In this document: positions 1 through 8,700 of the stretch, piece by piece | Position numbering within the stretch: the first letter of the stretch is position 1 | Layout: every line of letters begins with the position of its first letter | From: Mageeibacillus sp. UBA5436 | Lineage (GTDB): Bacteria > Bacillota > Clostridia > Saccharofermentanales > DTU023 | NCBI GenBank assembly: GCA_002427545.1 | Contig: DIRM01000037.1 | Coordinates: 1-31,436 of the forward strand | Length of the DNA: 31,436 nt | Direction of reading: 5' to 3' | Notes under the pieces: generated by a model | The model's database searches: none | The model's input: only the letters and a program-made list of their open reading frames with translations | What the model was told of the DNA's origin: nothing | Made by a program: the position numbers and the translations under genes

Positions 1-82
1 GTGAAACCATTATACCAGAGGCATTTCAGATCTCTTTTTTTAAGTTAAGTTAACAGAGCAGAGAAAACAAACAGGAGAAAAT

Positions 83-733
83 ATGCAATTAGACGCAATT
101 TTATTTGACTTCGACGGAACGCTATGTGATACCATTCCTCTTATTGTGGAAAGCTATCAATATATGTATAAACTGCACAATAAAAGATATCATACCGATG
201 AAGAAATTATTGCAGGAATTGGCTTACCTTTAGAGACAGTAATAGGCGAAGAATATCCAGAAGAAATGCCGAAAATGCTTCAAAGCTATTTAGATCATAA
301 TTATAAATATACGACAACCCATTATGGCATCTTTTTAGGCATCGCTCCAATGCTCGAGAAAATCAAAAAACTTAATGTGCCAATGGGAATCGTCACTGCA
401 AAAAGATATGATAATATCATTGTAACATTACAGCATTCTGGTCTTGATCAATACTTTGATATACTTGTAAGCAAGAATGATACGGATAAACATAAACCAG
501 ATCCAACGCCATTATTACTTGGAATGGAGAAAATGGGTTATACCAATCCCAAAAATATTATTTATGTTGGCGATGCTATTTTTGATGTTCAGGCTGCTAA
601 AAACGGTAAATTTATGTCAGCTATTGTGGGTTGGGCACAAAGTGATCATCAACGTTTACGTCAAGAAAAACCAGATTTTTGGATTGAAAAACCCGAAGAT
701 CTTATAAACATAATCTTAGATTTACAAAATTAA
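83..733 (+). CDS. ppaX: HAD-superfamily hydrolase, PpaX-like phosphatase
   Basis: A cytoplasmic HAD phosphatase of 216 residues, the same length as Bacillus PpaX. That family hydrolyses pyrophosphate released by HPr(Ser-P) dephosphorylation, or phosphoglycolate in the related Gph group. Motif I is FDFDGTL with nucleophile Asp9 and Asp11; motif II is the Thr in GIVTAK; motif III is the Lys in KHKPDP; motif IV is GDAIFD near the C-terminus. A helical cap lies between motifs I and II. ATG 83 follows an AGGAG site at 73-77 with good spacing. No hprK lies next to it, so the PpaX role rests on length and motif similarity; phosphoglycolate phosphatase is the main alternative. It ends just before a palindrome and the promoter of the next gene. 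Confidence 0.75.
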   Translation: MQLDAILFDFDGTLCDTIPLIVESYQYMYKLHNKRYHTDEEIIAGIGLPLETVIGEEYPEEMPKMLQSYLDHNYKYTTTHYGIFLGIAPMLEKIKKLNVPMGIVTAKRYDNIIVTLQHSGLDQYFDILVSKNDTDKHKPDPTPLLLGMEKMGYTNPKNIIYVGDAIFDVQAAKNGKFMSAIVGWAQSDHQRLRQEKPDFWIEKPEDLINIILDLQN

Positions 734-744
734 TTTCTTGAATG

Positions 745-761
745 TTCAGAATTATTCTGAA
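745..761. promoter_or_regulatory. 17-bp palindrome, possible operator
   Basis: TTCAGAAT and ATTCTGAA flank a single T in perfect dyad symmetry. It lies between the ppaX stop and the extended -10 of the PrsA-like gene. A one-base loop makes an RNA hairpin unlikely, and A residues rather than T residues follow, so it is not a terminator. The 7-1-7 layout resembles Fur/PerR/Zur-family boxes in geometry only; the regulator is unknown. Confidence 0.4.
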
Positions 762-788
762 AAAAGACACAAGAACAAATTAATTATT

Positions 789-797
789 TGTTATAAT
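789..797 (+). promoter_or_regulatory. Extended -10 promoter of PrsA-like gene
   Basis: TGTTATAAT carries a perfect -10 hexamer at 792-797 and the TG extension at 789-790. No good -35 is visible at the proper spacing, which extended -10 promoters tolerate. Transcription should start near 804, about 45 nt before the ATG. Confidence 0.6.
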
Positions 798-848
798 GTG
801 CAAATTATATATAATAATGGAGTTATTATTTTACGAGGTTAGAAACAG

Positions 849-2525
849 ATGAATGAAAAAAAAGAAAAAGTAGAATCCGAAAATTGGAAAGCCGAAGATG
901 CACGCGAAGAAAGAAAAGAACGTCTCGCCCAATCTAAGGATGAAGAAGGTAATAAAAAACCTATCAAAACAAAAAACAAAACAGGTAGAATAATTTCTAT
1001 TGTTTTGGCAATTGTTATTGTCATAGGTTTTGTGATTTGGTTTTTATCTAGTAATGGCTTTTTACAAACCCATACCAAAGCCTTAACAGTATATTATGAT
1101 GAAGCTGCTTTTGTGAATCCATCAGATGAAACAGAAGAAACTGAAGAAGCTGAAGAAACAAAAGAAACTTCTGAAGATGAATCTGCTGAGACAGAAACTG
1201 AAACAGAAGAGAAAATAAAAGGAAATAGCATAGGTTCTGTCACCGTTTCTGAAGCAAATATTTATCTTGGTTTAATAAGCCAGCAATATCTTGGTGGTGC
1301 TTTTAGTGAAGCTGGACAAGATACATTGAGTGGAGATTCCCTTTATGGTTCCGGTGGTACTTTGCGAGATGATTTTTTAACTTCTGTTGAAGTGCAAGCA
1401 AAGACTGGCGAATATTTCTATTGGCAAGCTATAGAAAATGGCTATGAATTAGATGATGCAGAAAAAGAAGAACTAGATGGTATTATTGATCAATACAGTT
1501 CCATGGCATCTCAAAGTCAAGTTACACTCAATCATTATTTATCAATTATGTTTGGACCTGGTGTAACTGAAAATGTTTTCCGTGATTTTTTCACTAAAAA
1601 CACTTTAGCTAATAAATATTACAAAGATGTTGTTGGAAGTTTTACTTATGATCAAGCAATCATAGATGAAACCTATGAAGCAAATCCAGATAATTATAAT
1701 GAAGTTGATTATCGCTCTTATCTTTTCACTGGCATCAAAAATTCAAGTGATAGCGAAGAATCTGAAGATCCTGATTTAGAGCAAGCTAAAAAAGACGCAG
1801 AAGATTTCTTAGCTGAAGTTACGGATGAAGCTTCTTTCAAAAAACTTGCTACGACTTTAACTATTAAAGATGAAACAACAGATGAAGATAGCACGGATAC
1901 TGAAGAAACAGATACAACATTAAGCGAAGGAAGTAAAAAAGCTAGTTTATCTACTGATTTAGGTGAATGGCTATTCTCAGATGAGAGATCTGCAAATGAT
2001 ACAACCATTATCGAAGAAACTAGCGGCTATCGTGTTGTTTTATTTTTAGATAAATATAAACCAACTGATACTGGAAGTTATGATTCACGTCATATTTTAT
2101 TTAAAATAGAAGAAGATGATGAAGAAAAAACAGATGAAAAAATGAAAGCCAAAGCAGAAGAAATTTTAGCTGAATACAATGCTGGTCCAAAAACTGAGGA
2201 ATCTTTTGCGGAATTAGCAAAGGAATACTCCGATGATACAGGTTCTGCTTCTGATGGTGGCTTATATGAAAATATTGCTGTTGGTAGTTTTGTACCAGAA
2301 TATGAAGAATATGCGATTGATCCGGCCAGAAAAGAAGGCGATGTAGAAATTGTCAAATCAAGTTATGGTTATCATATTGTTTATTTCATCAGCAGCACAG
2401 AAGAATGGCAAGCTAGCATCCAAAAAGAGTTACTCTATAAGGATGAACAAGATTATTTAACCAAGGTTAATAATGCAACATCAATTGTAAGAGAGAAAGG
2501 CATAAAATATTTTGGTAAGCCATAA
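849..2525 (+). CDS. Membrane-anchored PrsA-like peptidyl-prolyl isomerase
   Basis: A 558-residue extracytoplasmic foldase of the PrsA/SurA type. Residues 1-46 are highly charged and probably cytoplasmic. One hydrophobic segment at about 47-66 is an uncleaved anchor; no lipobox is seen, unlike classical lipoprotein PrsA. A Glu/Thr-rich spacer (about 95-125) leads into a SurA_N-like helical region. A parvulin (PpiC) domain occupies about 411-515, with the hallmark RHILF, an ELAKEYSDD segment, SASDGGLYE and the closing YHIVYF. A second acidic Thr/Glu insert (about 337-355) interrupts the chaperone region. Parvulins catalyse cis-trans isomerisation at prolines and assist folding of secreted proteins. 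It is monocistronic, with an extended -10 promoter upstream and a hairpin terminator downstream. ATG 849 follows a weak GAGGTTAG site. Confidence 0.85.
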   Translation: MNEKKEKVESENWKAEDAREERKERLAQSKDEEGNKKPIKTKNKTGRIISIVLAIVIVIGFVIWFLSSNGFLQTHTKALTVYYDEAAFVNPSDETEETEEAEETKETSEDESAETETETEEKIKGNSIGSVTVSEANIYLGLISQQYLGGAFSEAGQDTLSGDSLYGSGGTLRDDFLTSVEVQAKTGEYFYWQAIENGYELDDAEKEELDGIIDQYSSMASQSQVTLNHYLSIMFGPGVTENVFRDFFTKNTLANKYYKDVVGSFTYDQAIIDETYEANPDNYNEVDYRSYLFTGIKNSSDSEESEDPDLEQAKKDAEDFLAEVTDEASFKKLATTLTIKDETTDEDSTDTEETDTTLSEGSKKASLSTDLGEWLFSDERSANDTTIIEETSGYRVVLFLDKYKPTDTGSYDSRHILFKIEEDDEEKTDEKMKAKAEEILAEYNAGPKTEESFAELAKEYSDDTGSASDGGLYENIAVGSFVPEYEEYAIDPARKEGDVEIVKSSYGYHIVYFISSTEEWQASIQKELLYKDEQDYLTKVNNATSIVREKGIKYFGKP

Positions 2526-2550
2526 TCTGAAATAAAATAAAATAATGATT

Positions 2551-2584
2551 AGAGGATTTTTATTATAAGAATCCTCTTTTTTTT
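2551..2584 (+). terminator. Rho-independent terminator after PrsA-like gene
   Basis: AGAGGATT (2551-2558) pairs with AATCCTCT (2570-2577). The stem extends inward through a G-U pair to about 11 bp and is followed by a run of T from 2577. It separates the PrsA-like gene from the thioredoxin unit. Confidence 0.85.
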
Positions 2585-2621
2585 ATTTAATAATAACGAT
2601 TTGTTTTTTTTATTTATGTTT

Positions 2622-2630
2622 TGTGATAGT
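2622..2630 (+). promoter_or_regulatory. Extended -10 promoter of thioredoxin gene
   Basis: TGTGATAGT has the TG extension at 2622-2623 and a GATAGT -10 at 2625-2630. TTGTTT at 2601-2606 is a possible -35 with an 18-nt spacer. Only 8 nt separate the hexamer from ATG 2639, so transcription would start at or within two bases of the start codon. Confidence 0.45.
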
Positions 2631-2638
2631 GTTAATTA

Positions 2639-2971
2639 ATGAAAATTATAAAAAATAATGAACAATATGAAGCGGTTGTTAATGATAACAAATTAAATTT
2701 GATCTATTTTTCGCGTGTATCATGCGGGGTTTGTCATGCCGTGAAACCTCAGATTGAGGCTTTAGCAAAAAAATATCTCAATATCTCACTTTATGAAGTC
2801 AGTATTGATCAATCTCCAGAAATTAGCGCACAAAATACAATTTTTAGTGTGCCAGCCTTTTTTATATATTATCAGGGACAAGAATTAATGAGGCAAGCTG
2901 GTTTCGTGAGATTAGATCAATTAGAAAAACTTTTAATTCAATTTCAAGAAGCAGATGAAATGGAGATATAA
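2639..2971 (+). CDS. Thioredoxin-family protein
   Basis: A 110-residue thioredoxin-fold protein, the normal size of a single domain, with no signal peptide and so cytoplasmic. The redox motif is CGVC at residues 29-32 (canonical thioredoxin has CGPC), and the cis-proline is in the SVPAFF segment. It probably reduces disulfides or controls thiol state. ATG 2639 is the only workable start: a TAA stop lies two codons upstream and the next Met is beyond the fold. No Shine-Dalgarno sequence precedes it. Its TAA overlaps the ATG of the FemX-like gene by one base (TAATG), so the two are translationally coupled. The partner of this thioredoxin is not evident from the sequence. Confidence 0.85.
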   Translation: MKIIKNNEQYEAVVNDNKLNLIYFSRVSCGVCHAVKPQIEALAKKYLNISLYEVSIDQSPEISAQNTIFSVPAFFIYYQGQELMRQAGFVRLDQLEKLLIQFQEADEMEI

Positions 2972-4209
2972 TGTACGAGTTTGTCGAGTTAAGTTTAGAA
3001 GAGTTCAATAATTTTAGCATGCAATATCATCAACCAGCTTTTGTCCAAAGTGCTGCGATAGCTAAGGTCCAACAAAAACAAAATAAACAATATGCTTGTT
3101 ATGGAGTTTTAAAAAACAATGAACTAATTGGAGCAGGCCTATATATCATTCGTCCAGTTATTAGCAAATATACGATTGCTCATTGTAATCAAGGGCCATT
3201 AATTCCTTTTGATAACAGAGAATTATTAAAATTCTATTTTGACAATGTTCAAAATGCATTAAAAAAACATCATTGTTTACATTGTATTCTCACTCCAAAT
3301 TTTGAATTAAAAGAAAGAAATCAAGATGGCGAAATTGTTGAAAATGGCTTCGATCATTCAGATTATGTTGATAATTTGAAAGCAATTGGCTTAGAACATG
3401 AGGGTTTTGATAATTCTTTAATCAATGGTGTAGGTCGCTGGATGTTTTATAAAGATGTCAGTCAGATCGAGACTGAAAAAGAATTAAAGGCATCCCTAAA
3501 TCAATCAGCTCGTACAATTTTTAACCGCATAAGCAAAATGCCATTTGAAATTAGAGATTTAGACATCGATGAATTAGAAGATTTTAATCAAATTATGGAA
3601 AATACAGCTGAACGCCGTCAGTTCCAAGATCGTGGTCCCAAATATTATCAAAGCTTAAAACAAGAATTTAAAAATAATCTCAAAATTCTAGTAGCTTATT
3701 TAGATTTCTCAGAATATTTAAAAGATTTACAAAAACAAGAAACTGAGTTATTGAAAAAACAACAACAATTATTGAACAAAGCAGAAACAAAAAAAATAAA
3801 AGGACAACTTAGTGAATTAAATAATGTTTTGGTAAGCGTACAAAAGAGAATAAACAAAGTTGAAGCCTTAAATCCAAAAGCAGAATTGATTCCGTTAGCT
3901 GGATCTATGTTTGTAAGACATGGAAATGAACTAACCTATTTTTTAAGTGGTGCTTATGATCAATATTTTGATTTTGATGCTCCCTATGCCCTACAAAAAG
4001 AGGCCTTAAAACTTTGTATGAATTCAGAAATAAAAAATTATAATTTCTACGGTACAAATGGAAAATTTAACGGCTATGAAGATGAAGGTGTTTATATCTT
4101 TAAAAAAGGTTTTGGTGGTAGAGTCATTGAACAGCCAGGTAATTTTAGATTGGTAGTCAACTCCATGATGGATAAACTATATAATCTATCTCGGATAATC
4201 AGAAAATAA
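2971..4209 (+). CDS. FemX/FemAB-like peptidoglycan aminoacyltransferase
   Basis: A 412-residue member of the FemABX/MurM family. These cytoplasmic enzymes use aminoacyl-tRNA to add amino acids to the lipid II stem peptide, building the cross-bridge. Two GNAT-like halves are visible: the N-terminal half runs to about residue 240, with a GVLKNNELIGAGLY strand. A long Gln/Lys/Glu-rich helical hairpin (about 250-300) matches the seryl-tRNA-synthetase-like arm of FemA. The C-terminal half contains the family segment YNFYGTNGKF and KKGFGG. Length is typical. A GGAG site inside the end of the thioredoxin gene precedes ATG 2971. Which amino acid is added (Gly, Ala, Ser) cannot be read from the sequence. 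The glycosyltransferase downstream supports an envelope role. Confidence 0.85.
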   Translation: MYEFVELSLEEFNNFSMQYHQPAFVQSAAIAKVQQKQNKQYACYGVLKNNELIGAGLYIIRPVISKYTIAHCNQGPLIPFDNRELLKFYFDNVQNALKKHHCLHCILTPNFELKERNQDGEIVENGFDHSDYVDNLKAIGLEHEGFDNSLINGVGRWMFYKDVSQIETEKELKASLNQSARTIFNRISKMPFEIRDLDIDELEDFNQIMENTAERRQFQDRGPKYYQSLKQEFKNNLKILVAYLDFSEYLKDLQKQETELLKKQQQLLNKAETKKIKGQLSELNNVLVSVQKRINKVEALNPKAELIPLAGSMFVRHGNELTYFLSGAYDQYFDFDAPYALQKEALKLCMNSEIKNYNFYGTNGKFNGYEDEGVYIFKKGFGGRVIEQPGNFRLVVNSMMDKLYNLSRIIRK

Positions 4210-4237
4210 TTGAACACAAAAAGGAGTAAAGAGCTGA

Positions 4238-5449
4238 ATGAATTTGGTTTTTGTAATTGATCAATACAGTGATTTAAATAATGGCACAACAGCTACAGCA
4301 AGACGAACCGCACAACATTTAATCGAGCGTGGACATCATGTCGAAATTTTAGCTGCCAATTTGGACAATGATAATCAAAACGCATTGCCAAACGAAACTT
4401 TTGACATGACCGATTTAGATGCTCAAATAGAAACGGTTGATATTCCCTTTTTCCAAACTCTTATAGAGGAACAAGGTTTTGCCTTTGCTAAAGTTGCTGA
4501 TCAAGCGATTTATAAACAAGCCTTTAAATCAGCAGATTTGGTTCATTTTTTTATTCCTTCACCTTTTTGTAAGGCAGGTGTAAATGTAGCAAGAGAATTA
4601 CATATTCCTGTTTCAACAGCATTTCATATGCAACCAAAGAATATCACCTATAGCATCGGTATGGGCAAAAATAAACCTGCCAATAATATGATTTATCGAT
4701 TTTTAAAACGTTATTTTTATAATGATTTTAATTTTATTCATTGCCCAAGCCATATGGTGGCAGACGAACTAGTAAAACATGGTTATGAAGCAGATTTAAG
4801 AGTAATCAGTAATGGGGTTGCAGAATTCTTCCATCCTTTAGACAAAGCAGAAATTCATACAGATCTTTTAAAGAAAATAGATCTAACTAAAAAAGAAAAA
4901 CCAATAATTCTATTGTCTGTTGGTCGCTTATCTGGCGAGAAACGTTTAGATATTTTAATAGACGCTATTAAGTACAGTAAGTATCGTAATCAAATTTATG
5001 TGGTTATAGGAGGTCAAGGCCCTAAAGAGAAAGTTTTAAAAAAATTAGCAAAGCAAGAAGGCGTGAATATACAATTTGGCTTTTATGAACAAGCTGATTT
5101 ACGTCAACTCTACAATCTTTGCGATCTTTATATTCACCCAGCAGATGCAGAAACTGAGGGGATTTCCTGTATGGAAGCAATCACTTGTGGAGCAGTGCCT
5201 ATTATTGCAGATTCGCCTTATTCTGCTACAAAAGAATTTGCTTTAACCGAACATTCTTTATTTGAAGCTGGTGATTCAAAAGCTTTGGCAAAACAAATTG
5301 ATTATTGGTTAGATAACCCCAATGAACAAATCAAATTTAAGCAAGCCTATACAAAATATGGAGAAACTTTAGCGATAAATAATATCATTTCAGAATTTGA
5401 AAAATTCTTTCAAGATGCGATAGAATATCAGAGTGTTCATAAAAATTAG
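4238..5449 (+). CDS. GT4-family glycosyltransferase
   Basis: A 403-residue retaining glycosyltransferase with the GT-B fold. The N-terminal acceptor domain opens with the glycine-rich NNGTTATARRTAQHL loop and the ERGHHVEIL strand. The nucleotide-sugar domain begins at LLSVGRLSGEKRLDILI and contains YIHPADAETEGISCMEA, with the E-x7-E pattern of GT4. The sequence resembles enzymes that glucosylate diacylglycerol or related membrane lipids, but the acceptor is not determinable here. ATG 4238 follows an AAGGAG site at 4221-4226. It is 28 nt from the FemX-like gene, so the three genes 2639-5449 are probably one transcript. No convincing terminator follows. Confidence 0.85.
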   Translation: MNLVFVIDQYSDLNNGTTATARRTAQHLIERGHHVEILAANLDNDNQNALPNETFDMTDLDAQIETVDIPFFQTLIEEQGFAFAKVADQAIYKQAFKSADLVHFFIPSPFCKAGVNVARELHIPVSTAFHMQPKNITYSIGMGKNKPANNMIYRFLKRYFYNDFNFIHCPSHMVADELVKHGYEADLRVISNGVAEFFHPLDKAEIHTDLLKKIDLTKKEKPIILLSVGRLSGEKRLDILIDAIKYSKYRNQIYVVIGGQGPKEKVLKKLAKQEGVNIQFGFYEQADLRQLYNLCDLYIHPADAETEGISCMEAITCGAVPIIADSPYSATKEFALTEHSLFEAGDSKALAKQIDYWLDNPNEQIKFKQAYTKYGETLAINNIISEFEKFFQDAIEYQSVHKN

Positions 5450-5576
5450 ACATAAAAATATTTACCAGGATGTAGAAAAGAACTTTTTGATCCAGTAAAA
5501 TAATAAAATTTTATAAAAAGGTTAAAGGCAAATTATTTTGCAGTTTACAAATAAAAAACACGTCAAAAAAAAACAA

Positions 5577-5605
5577 TTGACATAAAAAAAACAGCATGAT
5601 AGAAT
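5577..5605 (+). promoter_or_regulatory. Strong rpoB promoter
   Basis: TTGACA at 5577-5582 is a perfect -35. A 17-nt spacer leads to TAGAAT at 5600-5605, and TG at 5597-5598 gives an extended -10. It is among the best promoters in the window and places transcription start near 5612. The 127 bp between the glycosyltransferase stop and this promoter is A/T-rich with no convincing terminator. Confidence 0.85.
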
Positions 5606-5611
5606 TATCTA

Positions 5612-5781
5612 CCGTGCCGTTGTTTGCGCTCGTTTATAAAATAAACGATAAAAAACAATCAAGATAACTAACTGAAGTAAAGTTATTATATCATTTGAAA
5701 CCGTACAGTCAAGTATTAACAATCTCGTAAAATTCTTGATTCGTACAATCCACATAGTGGTTATTCGAGAGGTGATTATTG
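5612..5781 (+). promoter_or_regulatory. Structured rpoB 5' leader
   Basis: About 170 nt of untranslated leader. TCGTTTAT (5630-5637) pairs perfectly with 5641-5648 around an AAA loop. A larger stem joins 5703-5713 (GTACAGTCAAG) with 5735-5746, with one bulge and one G-U pair. CCAC/GTGG (5750-5760) forms a small hairpin just before the ribosome site GAGGTGAT (5769-5776). No riboswitch class is recognised and no oligo-T terminator is present, so any control is probably at translation or RNA stability. Confidence 0.45.
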
Positions 5782-8700
5782 ATGGTAAAGCCCGTTCGAT
5801 ATGGACGCGTTGAGCGAATGTCTTATTCAAAGATCAATGAGGTTCTTGAAATCCCAGACTTAGTTGCAATTCAAAAAGATAGTTATCGTTGGTTCTTGGA
5901 AGAAGGAATCCAAGAAGTATTAGATGACATTTCTCCAATTAAGGATTTCTCAGGTGAAGTAGAATTAACATTCTTAAGTACCGAATTTGACACAAGTAAA
6001 CCGACTTATTCTATTGTTGAGTGCAAGGAGAGAGATGCAAATTATGCTGCTCCAATGCGCATGATGGTTAGATTACACAATAAAAAAGACAATGTTGTTA
6101 AAGAACAACAAATATATATCGGCGAATTCCCAATCATGACAGATACAGGTACATTTATTGTAAATGGGGCCGAGAGAGTCATAATATCACAATTAGTTCG
6201 TTCACCGAGTGCTTACTTTGGCAAAGAAAAAGATAAAAATAATATTGATGTATATACCGCTCAAATTATTCCAAATCGTGGAGCATGGTTAGAATATGAA
6301 ACTGACGGCAATGGGATTAATTGGATACGTGTTGACCGTACCAGAAAATTTCATTTAACTATTTTCTTACGTGCTTTAGGACTTGGAACGGATAAAGAAA
6401 TTTTAGATGTCTTCGGCGATGATGAATACTTAAAAGCAACAATAGAAAAAGATGGTTGCCATAATCAAGCAGATGGCTCGCAAGAAATGTTCAAAAAATT
6501 AAGACCTGGCGAAGTTTATACAACTGAAGGTGCTTCAAGTTATTTGAACAATATGTTTTTTGATGCCAGTCGCTACGATTTAGCTCATGTTGGTATTTAT
6601 AAACTTAATAAAAAATTAGCAATTAGCAAACGCCTAATTGGCCATCGCTTAGCAGAAACTTTGACCGATAAAAATGGTGAAATTATTGCTATGACAGGTG
6701 AAGTTGTTACACATGATATGGCAGAAGCCATTCAAAATGCTGGTATCAATGCTGTAAACATTTATCCATTAAGCCGTGAAGGGCATTCGATTATTGAATT
6801 AGACCATACCGTTAAAGTAGTTGGTAATAATCGCGTTGATGCCTTAGCATATCTTGCTAATAGATTGCCAGAACTTGATCTTTCTGATTTAAATTTAGAA
6901 GAAATAGAAATCAGAGAAAAAGTTTATACACCTGTACTTGATGAAATTATAGATGAAGCAGAAAAATCAGATGATCCTCTAGCTTATTTACAAAAAGAAA
7001 TGGCCAAAGCAAAAGCTCAATTATGTCCTTTCCATTTGACATTAGATGATATCTTAGCCAGTATTTCTTATTTCTTAGGCTTACGCTACAATATCGGTCA
7101 CACCGATGATATTGACCATTTGGGCAATAGAAGAGTTCGTTCAGTTGGCGAATTATTGCAAAATCAAATGCGTATTGGTTTCTCAAGAATGGATCGTGTT
7201 GTACGTGAAAGAATGCAGGCCATTCAAGACATCAATGAAGCAACACCTAAACAAATTATTAATACTCGTCCAATTTCAGCGGCGATCAAAGAATTCTTTG
7301 GTTCATCCCAATTATCTCAATTCTTAGATCAACCGAATCCTTTGGCTGAGTTAACTCATAAAAGACGTTTATCTGCTTTAGGACCTGGAGGTTTGTCTCG
7401 TGAAAGAGCAAACTTTGAAGTCCGTGACGTTCATTCATCCCATTATGGCAGAATGTGTCCAATCGAAACGCCTGAAGGCCCAAATATTGGTTTGATTAAC
7501 TCACTAGCAACTTATGCTAGAGTTAATAGTTATGGCTTTTTAGAAACGCCATATCGTGTTTATGATAAAGCCAATAACAGGGTTACCGATGAGATTCGTT
7601 ATTTAACCGCTGACGAAGAAGATTATTACAATATCGCTCAAGCGAATGAACCTTTAGATGAACAAAATCATTTTGTTCATGAGCGTATTTTCTGTCGTTA
7701 CTTAGATCAATTCTTAGAGTTACCACCAGAAGAAGTTGATTTGATGGACGTTTCACCAAAACAGCTTGTTTCAGTAGCTACTGCTTTGATCCCGTTCTTA
7801 GGCAATGATGACGCAAACCGTGCTTTAATGGGTTCCAATATGCAACGTCAGGCTGTGCCTTTAATTAAACCAGAATCACCGATAATTGGAACAGGAATGG
7901 AGCATAGGGCAGCAAAAGATTCAGGTGTTTGTGTCGTTTCTAAACATGAAGGCGTTGTTTCATTTGTTTCTGCAGATGAAATTCGTATTCGTGTTAAAGA
8001 TACAAATGAAGAAATTAAATATCAAGTCTTAAAATATAAACGCTCCAATCAAGGTACTTGTGTTAATCAAATTCCATTAGTACGTATGGGTGAACAAATA
8101 AAAGTTGGAGATATTTTAGCAGATGGTCCTTCTACAGATAAAGGTGAATTAGCACTTGGTAAAAATCCTCTGATCGGCTTTATGGCTTGGGAAGGTTACA
8201 ATTACGAAGATGCTGTTTTAATCAGTGAACGTTTGGTGCAAGATGATGTTTATACTTCGATTCATATTACTGAATACGAATGCGAAGCTAGAGATACCAA
8301 ATTAGGACCAGAAGAAATAACTCGAGAAATACCAAATGTTAGTGATGATGCGCTAAGTAATCTTGATGAAGATGGTATCATTCGTGTTGGTGCAGAAGTT
8401 CAAGCTGGTGATATTTTAGTTGGGAAAATTTCTCCAAAAGGTGAAACCGAATTAACTCCAGAAGAGCGTTTGTATCGTTCAATCTTTGGTGAAAAAGTTC
8501 GAGAAGTTAGAGATACATCCACTAGAGTACCACATGGTGAATATGGTGTTGTTGTAGATATTAATGTTTTCAATCGCGAAGATGGCGATGAATTAAAACA
8601 TGGTGTAACAAAACTCGTCCGTGTCTATGTTGCTGAGAAGAGAAAAATTTCTGTTGGTGACAAAATGGCTGGTCGTCATGGTAATAAAGGTGTTGTTTCT

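Noticed and set aside
1..53. Possible 3' end of an upstream gene
   Set aside because: Two frames are open from the edge (stops at 46-48 and 51-53). Both are under 18 codons and neither is recognisable, so the frame cannot be chosen.
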